Shown: positions 21,285 through 34,238 of the stretch, piece by piece
Position numbering within the stretch: the first letter of the stretch is position 1
Layout: every line of letters begins with the position of its first letter
NCBI GenBank assembly: GCA_947579605.1
Contig: OX388314.1
Span: forward strand, 1-64,000
DNA: 64,000 nt
Source of the DNA: Athripsodes cinereus
Taxonomy: Eukaryota > Arthropoda > Insecta > Trichoptera > Leptoceridae
Reading direction: 5' to 3'
Notes under the pieces: model-generated
Told to the model about the DNA's origin: nothing
The model's database searches: none
The model's input: the letters and a program-made list of their open reading frames with translations, nothing else
Translations under genes and position numbers: made by a program

Positions 21285-21660
21285 AATTTCTCAGTTCAAC
21301 GTTTGTACAATGCTTGCTAACTTGTCTCTGCATCACGCATATAGTCTATTATTATAATTATAATACAAGTACCCACTGGTTTTATGAAACGGACTTATTA
21401 TTGATTTAACAAACAATAACTTCCACTCGTGTACAACCACCTTAACCTACAAAACTCTCCGTAGTGTTTTATGGTCACCATAGATACGGAGGCAGTAGGT
21501 GGTACATAATATAATAATTCTATATTATGTTTAGTAATAGTCCGTACGACACTAGATATAATTATATGTACATATATGGTATCTATTGTACATCCTAAAA
21601 ATGTCTTTTTATGACACGATAGATTGTTGTTAAATCACTTTACTACATGGCGGAGTAATG

Positions 21661-24600
21661 CTATTCTACTTCTAAATCCCGTTCGTTGTTTGGACTACGT
21701 GATCTTGCAAAATCATACTTCCCCCAGATTTGTTGTTGTTTTTTCAAACTGTCCTTTAAAGTTTTGAGTTGGTCGAGTATAACGGGTTTATTGGTGCTTA
21801 AATCAGGCTCGCAGTAATATTTAGATTGTTCATTTTTTGTTCTGTTAATATTTTCAAGAAAACTTTTGCGTTGCGGCAATTTCTCTTTTAGTTTTGAGTT
21901 TACTTCATCTTTTAAATCTTTTTTGATATTATGTTTTTGATCGTCATTGTTCCATATTTTTGGATTACCATATTTGTCGTTCATAAATTTCTGAGAAAGT
22001 GTTAATCTTTTAGTTTGCGGGGCGTTTTCTCGGAATATCTTGTTTAAGTCAGCTGATGCTGGATTAGGGCATACTCTAACTGTACCGGTTTTATCACACT
22101 CAAGCAGAGATATTTCACTACTTTCTACGCAAACATTTCCAACATTTATTACTTTTTCTGTCTTGGAATTACACTTTTTCCAATAATTTTCAGCGTTTTG
22201 GACTCTATTTCTCTCGAGTTTACGATATATTTCGAATTTGGGACTTTCTTGAGGTGATGGAGATCTGTTTTCATCACTAGAGTGAGAGGTATATTGTTTT
22301 TCTTGTATCCGTTTTCGTGAACGGAGTTTTCTTTTCTGAGTATAAAAAATGTCCTTTTCACTTTGCTTTTTATATTGCGTCGGTGGTTTATTTACTCCCC
22401 ATTTAGGTCTGTTTTCTAATTCTCTATATTTGTCTTCAGAAAGAGATCGTTTTTCCTTTCTACTTGAAAGTATGTTTAGTTTTTCATCAGAAGTATTTTG
22501 ATCAGTGATTTCGTCCATCCTTACTAGTGATTTGGTTTTAACTGCATCTTGATATTCGCTTACCTTTGAACATTTCTCATTAAAATCTGTCTGAGTGTAA
22601 ACATCTCTAGTGTTTGGATTCCTGTATTTGGATGGTGTTAATATTCTGTTGGAGCTTGTATCATCGGTGTCAGTTTGGGAAGGCGCAGGAAGAAAGTTGA
22701 TGTGTTGTTGAAGTGGAACGTCAGTGGTATATAGTGGTTGCATACTCACAGGATGCATACACTGATATACGTGCTGCGGTAATAAGAAAGCCATCTGCAC
22801 TGCTCCTGTGTGACCAATATGGACCGGAGTTAAAATCTCTTGGGAGATTGACGCCGGAACCAAACCTTTGTGATTATCGGATATCATACTTGATATAGTC
22901 GACATATTTGACTGTACGTGATCAACCTGTTGAATCGATTGGTCGTATGTTTTATTTTCATCCCGAGAACAACATTCGTATGGTTTTGTAAATTTAGCTG
23001 ATTGCGGATTAGACATGATAATATTGGTTTCAGAAGAAATATTCTGTGGTGACTGCGTCATATCACCACTAGCTGTGGCTAACTTTCTTCTGGGACTAAA
23101 AGCTTGTTCGATATAAATATTCTGTATCAACTTAGATTCTTTATATGGTGTTGATTGCTGACTTTCGCAGTTCTTTGGACTACTTGGAGGAATAGATTCT
23201 GAATTTATACTCATAGAATCAAAATTTTCCCTCAATTTTTTTATTTTCTTATTTTCTTTCTCCAACTTTGCCTGTTGTTCAGCTTTTTCCAAAGCTTGCT
23301 TCAAAGCTTCTGCTCTTTTTTGTTCTCTTTGCTGTTTCTCTTCAACCAGTTTCCTTTCCTCCTGAAGTCTTTTTAGTTCCAGTTCTTTTTGTTTTTTAAA
23401 CCTCTCTTCCTCTTCCATTTCTTCTTTTCTCCGCCTTTCTTTTTCCGCTTTCTTTTTCAATTCCCTCTCTTCAAGTTGCTGTACAATGGCGGCTTGAAGC
23501 TCTAAAGCTTTCAATCTCTTGCATTCTCTTTCCGCTTTGATGCTGGATTCGATCGGCACATTTTGCCCTAATAAGTATGTCAATCTGAAACATAAACATT
23601 TAATATAAAACATATCAAAAAAACTAATTATGATTAGCTACATTATATAATGCTCAAAACGATTTTTCTTTGTTTTGTTAACATTAGGTATAATACTCAG
23701 CAATTCATAGGCTGTGAATGTTCTCCCGGATACGGTTGGCGCTTCTACAGATAACAACATCAGTTTTATTAATATATCATAGAGATAAGAATAACATTTG
23801 TATCGCATTCTATGTTTTATCATTTTTGTAACGTTTTTTGCAGACAAATATTATGTAGGAATTTATCTATTCAATATCTCCGAGATATCAACTATTTTAT
23901 GTAGTGGCATTTTTACAAAACTTATGGTAGCATAATTATATACTCTATTAGTGAACACAATGACAGAGTGTATATTATTTTCCACAATGATTACATAATA
24001 ATAATAATATCACACCTCCTGTACCTTTCACCAGGGTTTCCTGACTTGCTTTCAAAGTTTTCTATCGAAGATGAACTACTCATGTGTTCTATTAAAACAA
24101 GTTGTGGATCGGCACTGTCCATCGAACTGAGTCCTCTCTCTACCCACGATGGCGGGCCCTTAGATATTGTCTGCAAAACATAAAATCACATTATTATTCG
24201 TAGACACCTGAAGGTATTTACATATTATAAACTAAGTACAATTATATTTTGAACAAATCACAGAAGGTGGAAATAACCTCACCTGAGGTAGCCTCTGATC
24301 TCCTTCGTGGGGCTCCCACAATCTCCCGGCGGCCACTCCTCTGTCCCCCCACTTGGGACGCGCCTCTCCTTCCACCTCGCCCTCGCACTGATCCTCAACT
24401 TCACGACGTATTCTCCGTTTAGCACTCGTTTCGCTGTTTCTCCTGAAATCATAATAACATTATTAGTATGTAACTCTTCTTTCTGTGTTGGTAAGAACAA
24501 ATTTATTTTATCTCATACGAGTAAGTTAACCAACTGGAACACATAACATTAATATTTTATTATTTGGACACATATTGTTTACAATTCTGGAATATTCATA

Positions 24601-27600
24601 TAATGAAGGATTTCTATTAATATGTTCGTTAAAGTTTAACCGCTTTTGCTGTCGACATTTGCAGAGCTGTGCACCCGGTTTTGGAATGTTGTATTGATTT
24701 AATTTAAATGAGGTATAATATTATTCAAATACAAAGTAGAGCAACGAGTTGCGTGTAAGGCAATAATAGTGTAGACTCAGTGTTCACCTTACCTACATAC
24801 ATACATATCTCCCCACGGTGGTAGAAGCCAGCTTAACACTTTAGGTAAACCTATTTATATATTTTTTTAAAAAAGATATATCTGGGTTTTGTTTGTTATA
24901 AACCCAAATACAACGTTATACACCTTTAACAGTAAGCTACTAAAAGCTTGTGTCCGCAGAACGAATGTGTCAATCTTGACTGAGCTCCAGAGAAAGACTT
25001 GACTGTCTGTAATATATCAGAGACATATATCAAGCTTTTTCGAACATATTGTAAGACGTGAGCCAGAAAATCTGGAAAAAATAATTTTGTCTGGTGAAGT
25101 CGAAAGAAGAAGAAGCAGGGGCTGAATACCAACAAGAAGGTCGGATAATGTAAGAGATGCTGCAAGGGGTACAGTGTATGAGGGGTTTAGCGCATTCAGT
25201 TTCAGAGACGAGCAGCATGCATGTACTGTACATAGAAGATATACCTACCTACAATAGCACACCTCAGTTAGTAGTGGGCGAGCAGAGCAGAGCGGGGCAC
25301 ATAATTATAATTAGGTAAAAAATTTAGCGGGGATCTGCGGGACATCCACGAAGCGGGACCGGAGGCGGTGAGCTGGCTCTCGACACTAGAGCCAAGACTG
25401 TAGAGGACACGACGCAGCCCACATGGGTTAAGATTCATCAACACCGAGCCATACGAAAAGTAAAGTAAGTAGGTACATATTATAATTACCTGAACATAAT
25501 ATTACACATATCGTATTAATATCGTAGGCGCAGGTACGTAGTTATAGGACGGGACACCCGGGCTGGATAATAATATTATGCACCTAGGTAGGTATACTGG
25601 AACCCTCTCGGAGGGTGGGAGAGTAAACACCCATTACCTTATGTTATAATATAATGTAGGCTCGGGTATAACAATATATTATACAGGTTATTGACTTGAC
25701 AAATCTGGGTCTCCTGTTTTTCAGAAACTAATAATAATCTCTCTGCATGTGTAGGTACCTATATAATATTATATTTAAATTTTGTACAAAACGATGGAAA
25801 ACCTACACTAACTACACGGATTCAGCAGTGATAAAAAAATCTTTTATTTTTTTTTCGTTTCCGTTAGGTAGGTACCTACCTATTACATGAACATACAGAA
25901 ACGTTTTGGCAGATACCTACGGTAAGGAATGATACAGTACCTAATCAAATAATACTTTAAATAAAATAACTGCTTAGAAAATATTTTCAAAATCTTGCCG
26001 ACTTCCTATTTCATTTGATGTCGCGTACTTACACGTACAAAAAGTAAAGAAGACTAATAAATAGATATATAAACCTTTATTTTACTATTGACCATGTCAA
26101 ACTTATGGTCCATTGAAATATATCAATCGATTAGTTTGCATACACTTTTAAACTAGGCAATGGATTGTCTCTTGTGATTTAGGCACGTCTCTGCCTACTT
26201 CGTGTATCTTTTTTATTTCCCTCAAAATACCTTCAGTACAACACATATTAATAGGTAAGTACTATACTAGACTATACTATAGCCTCACGCCTTGTCCCAG
26301 GTGGATAGGCAGAACGGAACGCCATATAGATCTTTCCTTACATACTTCTTTCGCATCCTCTACATTCATCCAGTTTCTCATACATGCACGCCGATTTCTC
26401 TTACTCAACACGCGGCCGTCCTTAAGAATTTGATCCACGTGATCAAGTCACGTGGTTCTTGGACGTCCGCGCTTCCTCGCATCCCCTTGTCATCCTTTCA
26501 TCGTGCATTCGCTCAGCATGTCCAAACCATCATAACTTACATATTTACACGCATTCTATCCACAACACTCCTCTCACATCCGCTCATTCTCCCGGTATCC
26601 TCATTCTTCACTCTATTTCGCAACGTTCTATCAACCATTCTTCTCAGTGAAAGCATCTCAACAGCATTTATTCCACTCGCATCCTTCTTTAGCCACGTCC
26701 AAGTTTCGCTTGCATACATACCTTAGTGTCGTTACCAATATGGTATTGTGCACCAGCATTTTTTTCATGTTCGACACATTGCTATTGCTAATAATGGGTC
26801 GAAGTGCACCGTTCATTCTAGCACCGGCGACTTTTCTTCTTTCGATGTCCTTATCATATTATCTTCCGTCCCTCGCAAACAGACTTCCCAAATATACATA
26901 CTCATTCACTTATTCTAAACATTCATCGCCAATCTTTATTTCACATGTCGTTCTTTCACTCTCTCTTTCAAACACCAGCACTTTCGTCTTCGCAACATTC
27001 ATTTTTAATTAACCCATTTGTACTACAGACTATCTACACACAAGAAACAATATCTTGTAAATCACTTTCATTCTCAGCCATTAACACTAAATCGTCTGCA
27101 TACATCAAAGCATTCACCCGATTTCCATTCAGTTCAACACCTACATCTATCCCTTTCAGAGGTCGCATGCATTATAAGTAATTCTATACCTTAATGCGCT
27201 AGCGGGCATATTCATACAAATAAAACCTAGACAAATCATACATTTATTACAAAATATTCATATATTTATATTCTCGTTTTAACTTGGACTCATTAACACA
27301 TTCATACACATTTTTATCCACGTACAACACAGCATTCACATACGCACACGCAATACTGGGACGGTCAATTCAAATAAAAAAATGCTCAAGCTATTATGGC
27401 CATCCTCCTTATACAATATATAATCAATATGCGAGTAACACTATAACTTTATTGTGGAGTGTGGAGCACGTAGGTACATACATAAGTGTATCACAATCAT
27501 AATATACCTACCTGTATCTACCTACATAATAATTATTATGATGCTATATCCAGAGATGTGCAAAATACTTCCAAAAAAGTATTTAAATACAAAATACAAA

Positions 27601-30145
27601 TACTTTTGAATTTTTGTATTTCAAATACAAAATACTAAATACTTTTTCAAAATGGTATTTAAATACAAAATATGTATTTTCAAAATACTTTTTTTAAATA
27701 CCTTTTTAAAATACTTTTTACAAATAGTCGAACAAGGTGTAAGACAAAAGTATTTAATATTTAAACCATTGATGAATGAAAAAGAAATTAAAAACTGGAC
27801 AAAAGTATATACATAAATGGAGAAAGGGTTGACATGATTAGATATAGCATTGCTTGCAGACAATTGATGAATACCATTGATGAATGAAAAACTGGACAAG
27901 AGTATACATAAATGGAGAAAGGGTTTACATGATTCGATATATCATTGCTTGCAGACAATGAGGATGAGCCTTAGGAAGAACTGTCAAAATAGAAAAAAAA
28001 AATAATTAAGTCATGACAAAATGTACCGTTGTTAGAAGAGATAAGCCGAAAATTGTCATAAATGGATTGAGTATCATCAAGCAGGTAAGAGAATTCCTGA
28101 CTTGGTCTGCAAAATAAATCAGAATGGATAATCCAAATCTGAAATCGTATGGACTACTGTAACATCATATTATATACAGGACTGCTCCAGACTCTTCCTT
28201 ATCGTCTTCAGATGGTTTTTAATGTTGCCTCCGGATCATTTACAGAGAGAATAAGATCTGCCACATAACTTCACTACTAAGAAGTCTACACTAACTGTGA
28301 GTCCTAGAGATAGTGGTGTTTAAACTGTGTCTCACTGTCCATAAGGCAGCACACCACCCACTGAGCTGTTCCGCTGACGAAAATGTGTGGCGAAGGCTGT
28401 GATCAGCTTCTTAAACTCGTTGAACTCAAAAGGGCAAATACCTCTAACTTTGCAGAAAGAAGAAACAGAGTCGCAGCGTCATCTGCCTGGAATAGATTGC
28501 CTTCAGACAAAATTGAAAATGCTACCATTCAGGAGAAATCACAGCGCCCTTGAAATGGCCATGAAACATTAAACGGCGTCATGTATAATTTGTTCAATCA
28601 TCATTATTATGTGTGTATATCTCAAACATGGAGTACTCTAATGGAAACGTTGTATTTGTAATTCAACAAATTGGCAAAAAAAGCTTGCGTACACGCATAT
28701 CAATTAATGGCAGAATTTTGTTTCAAACAATAAAAAGGTATTTTGTAAAAGTATTTTGTGTAAAATACAAAATACTCAAAAAAAGTATTTCAAATAAAAT
28801 ACTTTTTACAAAAAGGTATTTGAAATACAAAATACAAATACATATTTTGTATTTGTATTTTAAATACTTTTATTTCAAATACGTCACATCTCTGGCTATA
28901 TCTATCCTACGTATGTATCTAAAAAGCGTTTGGCAAACTCAACCCTTACACGCGCTGCAAGGGAACAAGGACAATCATAGCGTGTCACATATAATAATAG
29001 AACATGACAATCCAACTAATAGCTATAGTGGCTACTTACCTATATTTATTTTCACTCGATTCATAATGAAATACAATTACATATAACATCACTAATACTG
29101 ACATCACAAACTTCTCTTAGCCAGGGCAAGACTGACAGGATAAAAGAAAACAAGAAGAACGTAAGATGAACAAAGAAGAACAAAAACAGAAGTACATAAT
29201 ACCTTTCAAACTGCCAAGCAGCTATAGGCTGATTTCGCAAACTTGCCACAGCACTGAGCTCTTCACACTGACATTCCATGTTAGACAAAGAACTCTTCAT
29301 ATTTTGTTGCATCCTCCATAGTTCTGGAGAAGACTGCGGCGCCGCCTCGCTGGCATACCCTGAGGTCTCTCCTTCGACCTCTTCGTAACGATACTTTCCC
29401 TTGGAGCAGTCTAACGACCCTCTGCTACCAAAGCACTGCCCTGTGTCCCCGACGCCTTCCGCTTGTGTTTGTGCCTTGAGTATAGGAGGCAGAGATGGAC
29501 TCCTTTGTCTGCGCGGAAGTAAATCTTGCTGAGCGTTAGCGGGACAAGTACTGCGTATCTCCAAGGACGAAGCGAACCTGCTTCTGTTCTCTGATAGTTT
29601 CAGGTTGTAGGCCGGAAGTGGCAGACCCCAGGGAGAGCGCAATGATTCCATTTCAGCTGAAACATAAAACATTACTCCTTATATTATGAATATCTAACTA
29701 AATAAACATAATATTTTTATGCGTTTGTATGTATGTGTATGTATATGTATGTTGTATCGCATCCGAGCGGTTCTGTTTATTACGTAGTTAGGTACCCACT
29801 CATATACACACATAGGTACACATAACATGTCATACACTAAAAAGTAAAAAGAAAAACTATTATGTATCTAATATTGAATTAACATGTTTTATTATAACTT
29901 CATCAATAGAATATAAATAATAATTAAATTCATTTTTTTTATTGAAAAACCATAAAATATAAACAAAATAAACAAGATATCTACATATAACATTTCTTAT
30001 ACTTAATTTGTGTTTAGATCTCACCCGGCGAAGCTGCATATTGCTAGCTTGTGTCTGGGCGGCGGTCTATACAAAATACAAATATACTGCCTGTGTGACT
30101 GAGTGTGTATGTATGTGCATGAATATATGTGGCGTTATCTATACA

Positions 30146-30178
<33 letters not shown>

Positions 30179-33100
30179 GTATGTATGGGTGTGTATGTAT
30201 GTATGCATGTATGTGGGTGTGGGTGTATGTGGATGAGTGTGTTTGTGTGTGTGGATGTATGTGTGCGTGCGTGAGCGTGTGTTATGTTATGATTAAATAA
30301 AGTAGGGAAAATAACCTTAGAAACTGAAGTAAAGAAAATTGAGCGCTGAGACAATGTAAGGTGAAAACTGGCTCAGTCTACCTTGGTACGGGCTCATGCC
30401 CAGTTAGGTAGACATTAGTGACTTATCTTTTAAAAACTGTTTTGTAAATAAAATAAATAAATAAATAAATTTAAAATAACAACGCACTCCCTGATGTATA
30501 ACACCATTCGCCATAGTGGTTGTCCTATCTTTATTAAATATAAGGATGGTACCTAGTCTGTCTCTATTACTAATATCGATTTGATTTTTATCTTTATATT
30601 TAAAAACATGGAGTATTGCATCCTTCTTAAACATATTTTGCACATTAAGTACTCTAAAGTCAATGAAAGTGTTCAATGTTGGGTATGTTCTAGGTTTCTT
30701 AAGTATTATTTTTATGAGTATTTTTTGGGCCGTTTCAATTGGTATTAAATTAGTTGGAAATGCCCCACCCCATGCTACTATTCCGTACTGGATCAGTGAC
30801 TGGGCGAGAGCATAATAAACCACTTTCAATCTGTCTAGTGTTAAAATGTTTCTCAGACGTAAAAAAATATAAATTAACTTTCTAGTTCTATTTACCAATA
30901 AATCTATATATGTTTTCCATTTTAAATTATTGTCCAAAAGAATTCCCAAATATTTTATTTCCATTTTACCCGTTATTTCCGAACACGAACACTGAACAAT
31001 GTTCAGACACTCTTTGTTATGTATTATAATTTTGATATTATTCGGGATGGTTCTTTCCACCAGAGAAAAAGGGATAAAGAAGGTTTTTTCGGTATTAAGG
31101 GTTAAGAGATTTGCATCAAACCAGTCCTTCAATATAGACATGTTAACGTTAGCGTGGAAGTTTGTTTCTTCCCAGGTCCTGCCCTTAATCAATATGGCTG
31201 TGTCATCGGCATATGCAACAGTCGTAGAGTTACGTAATGGAAGATTAAAAAGTTCTTTGATGTAAATAATAAACAGGATAGGGCCGAGGACCGTACCCTG
31301 CGGAATTCCAAATGACATGTGCAATGGGGTACTCAATACATTATTAAGTTTTTCGATTTGTTCTCTTTTACCTAAGTAGTTTTTGAACCATTCTAATACT
31401 GTGCCCCCAATACCAATTTGTTTTAGTCCTTAACATATATTAAAAAATATGTCTCTCTCTCTCTCCCTCTCTCTTTCCCATAAGTTTTTGAGTTTCCAGT
31501 AAAAGCCAGATGTTCGAAAAAAAATAATATTTAACGTCTTAAATTAAGCGATGAGGTATGATCCTGAATGTCTTAATTTGTTGGTACAAGTAGACAGATC
31601 TGCTGGCTACCCCACCTTTGGGATATACCGTGATGGTATAGTATGTATGTATATCTAATGTATAAAATTCTCGTGTCACGGTGTTTGTTATTATACTCCT
31701 CCGAAACGACTGGACCGATTTTTATGAAACTTTGTGTGCTTACCGGGTAGATCTGAGAATTGGCCAACATCTATTTTTCATACCCCTAAAAGTTAAGGGC
31801 GGTACACCCCGATTTTTTTTGTGGACAAAATTATTAATTTTTTTTTTTTATTATGAGGCATTAAAAAATAAATGCAGCCCTAAATTTTCACCTTTCTACC
31901 ATCAACCCCTATTTTTAATAGCGACTAACGGGCTGTTTCACCACCTCTGGATAAAGTGCCAGATAGCCAATCCAACACAAATCTATCGGATAAAACGAAA
32001 AATGCGTTTCACGACTCCCTGACAGCGCTATCCTATAGATTAAGTTCCAGATAAGTTATCCGGCCGATAAGTCTTAGATAGTGTTAAACTGTCAAAATTT
32101 GTTTACATGTGCGTTGCCTAGATATATTCCTAGGCAACGAACGATATATTCCTACCTACGTGCATACATTCATGCAAAAAACGCATGAAATTACAACGTT
32201 GCCACTGCTATCTGGCGGATAGCAATCCGTAAGAAATCTGTAGGTGGTGAAACGCTCGCTTCAGTTTATCTTGTAGATTAATTTATCCTAAGGATTGTTA
32301 TCTAGAACTTTATCCAGAGGTGGTGAAACAGCCCGTATGTATAATTATATTCTATTCTATTTTGTTTACTAAGTAAACAAAAGTTTACAAAGTAAACAAA
32401 ATAGAATTGCGTTAATGGAAATAATGATGCAATGTGAGTTCCGAAAAGTAGAGTACAGCAGGCAGATGGTTGAGGAAGACATACGTAGGTACCTACCTAC
32501 CTAACTACCTACCTACCTAACGTAGATGTGCATAGTGTCCCCGGTCCCGTGGTGTAGAGAACTTCTTCCTGGTACGGACATCTCCAAGGCTCTATATGCA
32601 TAATAATATCTCATTTGGTGGGCAGGCGGTGCGGTAACAGTGAATATATACTGAGCGGGTAGGTACCTACCTATACCTACATCACGGCTAGTATATAGGC
32701 TAGGCACTATGATGCCTATATAGGTATAATGTATGTATTTATATCAACCCCCACATCATATCGTAGAGGTAGGTAGGTACTCTTCGCGAACTATGCCTAC
32801 GCTCAGGACAATGGGAGACTTGAGTGTGTGGTCGGAGGGTGAAAAACCTTGCGCCAAATCGAATTATTTACTATTGCAGCTATCACGTCTTGCACACGGC
32901 GTGATGTGTGACTTGTACAGTAGCCAGTACAGCTGGTGATAATGTACCTACTTCCTAAATTAATATAAAAACCATATCTACATAATATATAATATACAGT
33001 AGGTATCAATGTGGCACCGGTGGCATGGCTGGTGCATCTCTACATAAAATAATTATATATATATATATAAGTGAGTGCAACATTGGTGGCTGGTGTCATT

Positions 33101-33223
33101 GAAGCGTTCATTAGCAAGGAGTTCCTCAGAAGACTCACCTCTCTCTCGGGCCCATTGGAGTCTCTTTTTATCCAACAGTGACATTTGGTCGCAGCAACGC
33201 AGTTCCTCTCGGGCAATTTCAAA
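21661..33223 (-). CDS. CCDC66: CCDC66-like coiled-coil protein (5' end not found)
   Basis: Exons on the - strand: 33139-33223, 29203-29656, 24283-24442, 24025-24170 and 21661-23584. All have GT-AG borders and compatible phases, giving about 922 residues plus unseen 5' exons. Human CCDC66 is a centrosome and cilium protein that binds microtubules. Matching features are MSLLDKKRLQWARERAEM followed by SLRSPWG (exons 1-2), KWGDRGVAAGRLWEP (exon 3), and LTYLLGQN leading into a long Lys/Glu/Arg/Leu coiled coil of about 110 residues that begins with ERECKRLKALELQAAIVQQL. Late in the last exon is a KKQSEKDIFYTQKRK segment. The first listed exon begins in phase 0 after an acceptor, so more exons lie to the right, and I could not find them. 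Introns contain a hAT element, LINE remnants and MITEs. Identification rests on motif memory. Confidence 0.75.
24868..24953 (-). mobile_element. tRNA-derived SINE, 3' half
   Basis: Reverse complement of the body and tail of the SINE at 60190: ACAAGCTTTTAGTAGCTTAC, then GGTGTATAA, GTTGTATTTGGGTTTATAAC and AAACCCAGATATA. The tRNA-like head is absent. Lies upstream of exon 3 of the CCDC66-like gene, inside an intron. Confidence 0.8.
24954..26280. other. Intron sequence, nothing coding seen
   Basis: Part of the large intron of the CCDC66-like gene between 24443 and 29202. There is a GC-richer patch around 25265-25400 with no recognisable feature. The rest is AT-rich with GGTACCTACC-type tracts. 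Confidence 0.5.
26285..27180 (-). pseudogene. LINE reverse transcriptase remnant (RTE/R2-like type common in moths)
   Basis: Read on the - strand, it begins MRPLKGIDVGVELNGNRVNA and continues MYADDLVLMAENESDL (the catalytic YADD). Further on are IGDECLE, VNEYVYLGSLF and IERRKVAGARMNGALR, then YASETWTW-like, RRMVDRTLRNRVKNED and LKDGRVLSKRNRRACMRN. Several stops and frameshifts break it. The end is near 26285. The last about 200 bp match the fragment at 63790-64000 in the same orientation. It sits in an intron of the CCDC66-like gene. Confidence 0.75.
27551..28894. mobile_element. hAT-like element with 8-bp target duplication
   Basis: Terminal inverted repeats CAGAGATGTG, flanked by GCTATATC at 27543-27550 and again at 28895-28902. 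8-bp duplications and CAGAGATG-type ends are hAT hallmarks. Both ends are rich in AAATACTTTT and AAAATACAAA words that can pair with each other. Inside, a segment of about 85 bp containing TGGAGAAAGGGTTKACATGA and TTGCTTGCAGACAAT is present twice. No transposase is recognisable, so it is non-autonomous or eroded. Confidence 0.8.
30075..30290. repeat. TG/TA-rich microsatellite
   Basis: Runs of TGTG, TATA and GTGTATGT. Open frames here in both directions are low-complexity and not coding. Confidence 0.85.
30404..31435 (-). pseudogene. Jockey-type LINE reverse transcriptase fragment, 5'-truncated
   Basis: The open frame reads from GLKQIGIGGTVLEWFKNYLG near 31435 through SFGIPQGTVLGPILFIIYI, VAYADDTAILIKG (catalytic YADD), MEIKYLGILLDNNLKWK and QSLIQYGIVAWGGAF, to a stop near 30404. 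It has about 340 codons without a stop, so it is young, but the 5' half of the reverse transcriptase and the whole endonuclease are missing. It is replaced upstream by a TCTCTC run (31449-31475). It lies inside an intron of the CCDC66-like gene on the same strand. Confidence 0.8.
31490..31650 (+). mobile_element. Dispersed retroposon fragment
   Basis: Contains GCGATGAGGTATGATCCTGA, AATGTCTTAATT, then TCTGCTGGCTACCCCACC and CCGTGATGGTATA. The reverse complement of the same unit is at 49955-50160. The CTACCCCAC...CCGTG end resembles the 3' end of the RTE-like LINE at 26285 and 63790. Confidence 0.6.
31929..32335. mobile_element. MITE with perfect 28-bp terminal inverted repeats
   Basis: 407 bp. 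Both ends begin CGGGCTGTTTCACCACCTC and pair perfectly for 28 bp, to GGATAAAG. Flanks are TAA on the left and TAT on the right, so a 3-bp PIF/Harbinger-type duplication is possible but not exact. Non-coding. In an intron of the CCDC66-like gene. Confidence 0.85.
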
Positions 33224-33501
33224 CTAACTTAATATAGGTAATAGGAAGATATCCATGTAGGCAAAATATTGTTATCACAGCACTTTATTGGTAGGTAACT
33301 AACGTATGTATATATATATATAGGTAGATGTGTTCACACTTTAATACTGTAATATCTACAAAGGCATTTATATATATTATAGCTATGTATGTAGATATAA
33401 TATATATAAATAACTACACGGTTGGTTAAGCCTGACTGCCTTATACTGCCTGATGGTGACTAGGTAGGTACCTACATATCATATCATATCTAATGAATAC
33501 A

Positions 33502-33538
<37 letters not shown>

Positions 33539-34199
33539 AAATGTTACTTTCTAATAGATTCAACAACCAAATTAAACCGCATCACCTACATTATAATTAT
33601 AGTTACCTATAGTGCTATAGTGAACCTTCGGTATTTCAACCAGAATAAACTGCGAATTCACACCGCACAAAAATAAGTTGTCACAAAGACATCGGACATT
33701 ACCGCACTGTCACATGTCGTGTACGTGTTGGTATATAAATATATATTATGTACCTACAGGTATTTACTCGATCTGTCACATAATAAAGAATAACGTCGTG
33801 ATCCTTTTAATATTAGGATGATAATAATAATAATAACTATATGTATGTATGCACGTAGTAAGTAAGTGAGTGGGTACATAACTACATACACAGGTACAGT
33901 GAGTGAAGTGATTCTCTGATCTGGCTGAATGCGCATCACAATCAGCTAATCAGTAAGTAATCACCCTCTGCCACCTACATACATATATGTAGGTACCTAC
34001 ACACACACACACACTATAGTATATTGAATGTACAACGCATTATAGGTCCGTAGGTCTACCTAATAATTTCTTCTCCAAGTAGAGCTAAGTAGAGTTCTAT
34101 TCGACATAAGGAATTTGCACAATATGTTAGTCGTGCAGATGAGGTGTCTGTTGAGTAATATTCTTAATTTAAATACATCTACTATTATAAGTATATCTA

Positions 34200-34238
<39 letters not shown>

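Noticed and set aside
22149..22361. Small internal open frame on the - strand
   Set aside because: It lies inside the last CCDC66-like exon in another frame.
26292..27012. Hydrophobic + strand open frames, possible membrane proteins
   Set aside because: They are antisense to a LINE reverse transcriptase remnant with YADD on the - strand.
29061..29204. Hydrophobic extension of the exon at 29203-29656
   Set aside because: The frame reads through a GT donor into intron; the joined exon phases show that splicing removes it.
30008..30354. Cys/Val-rich and His/Thr-rich open frames
   Set aside because: Low-complexity TG/CA microsatellite translated in several frames.
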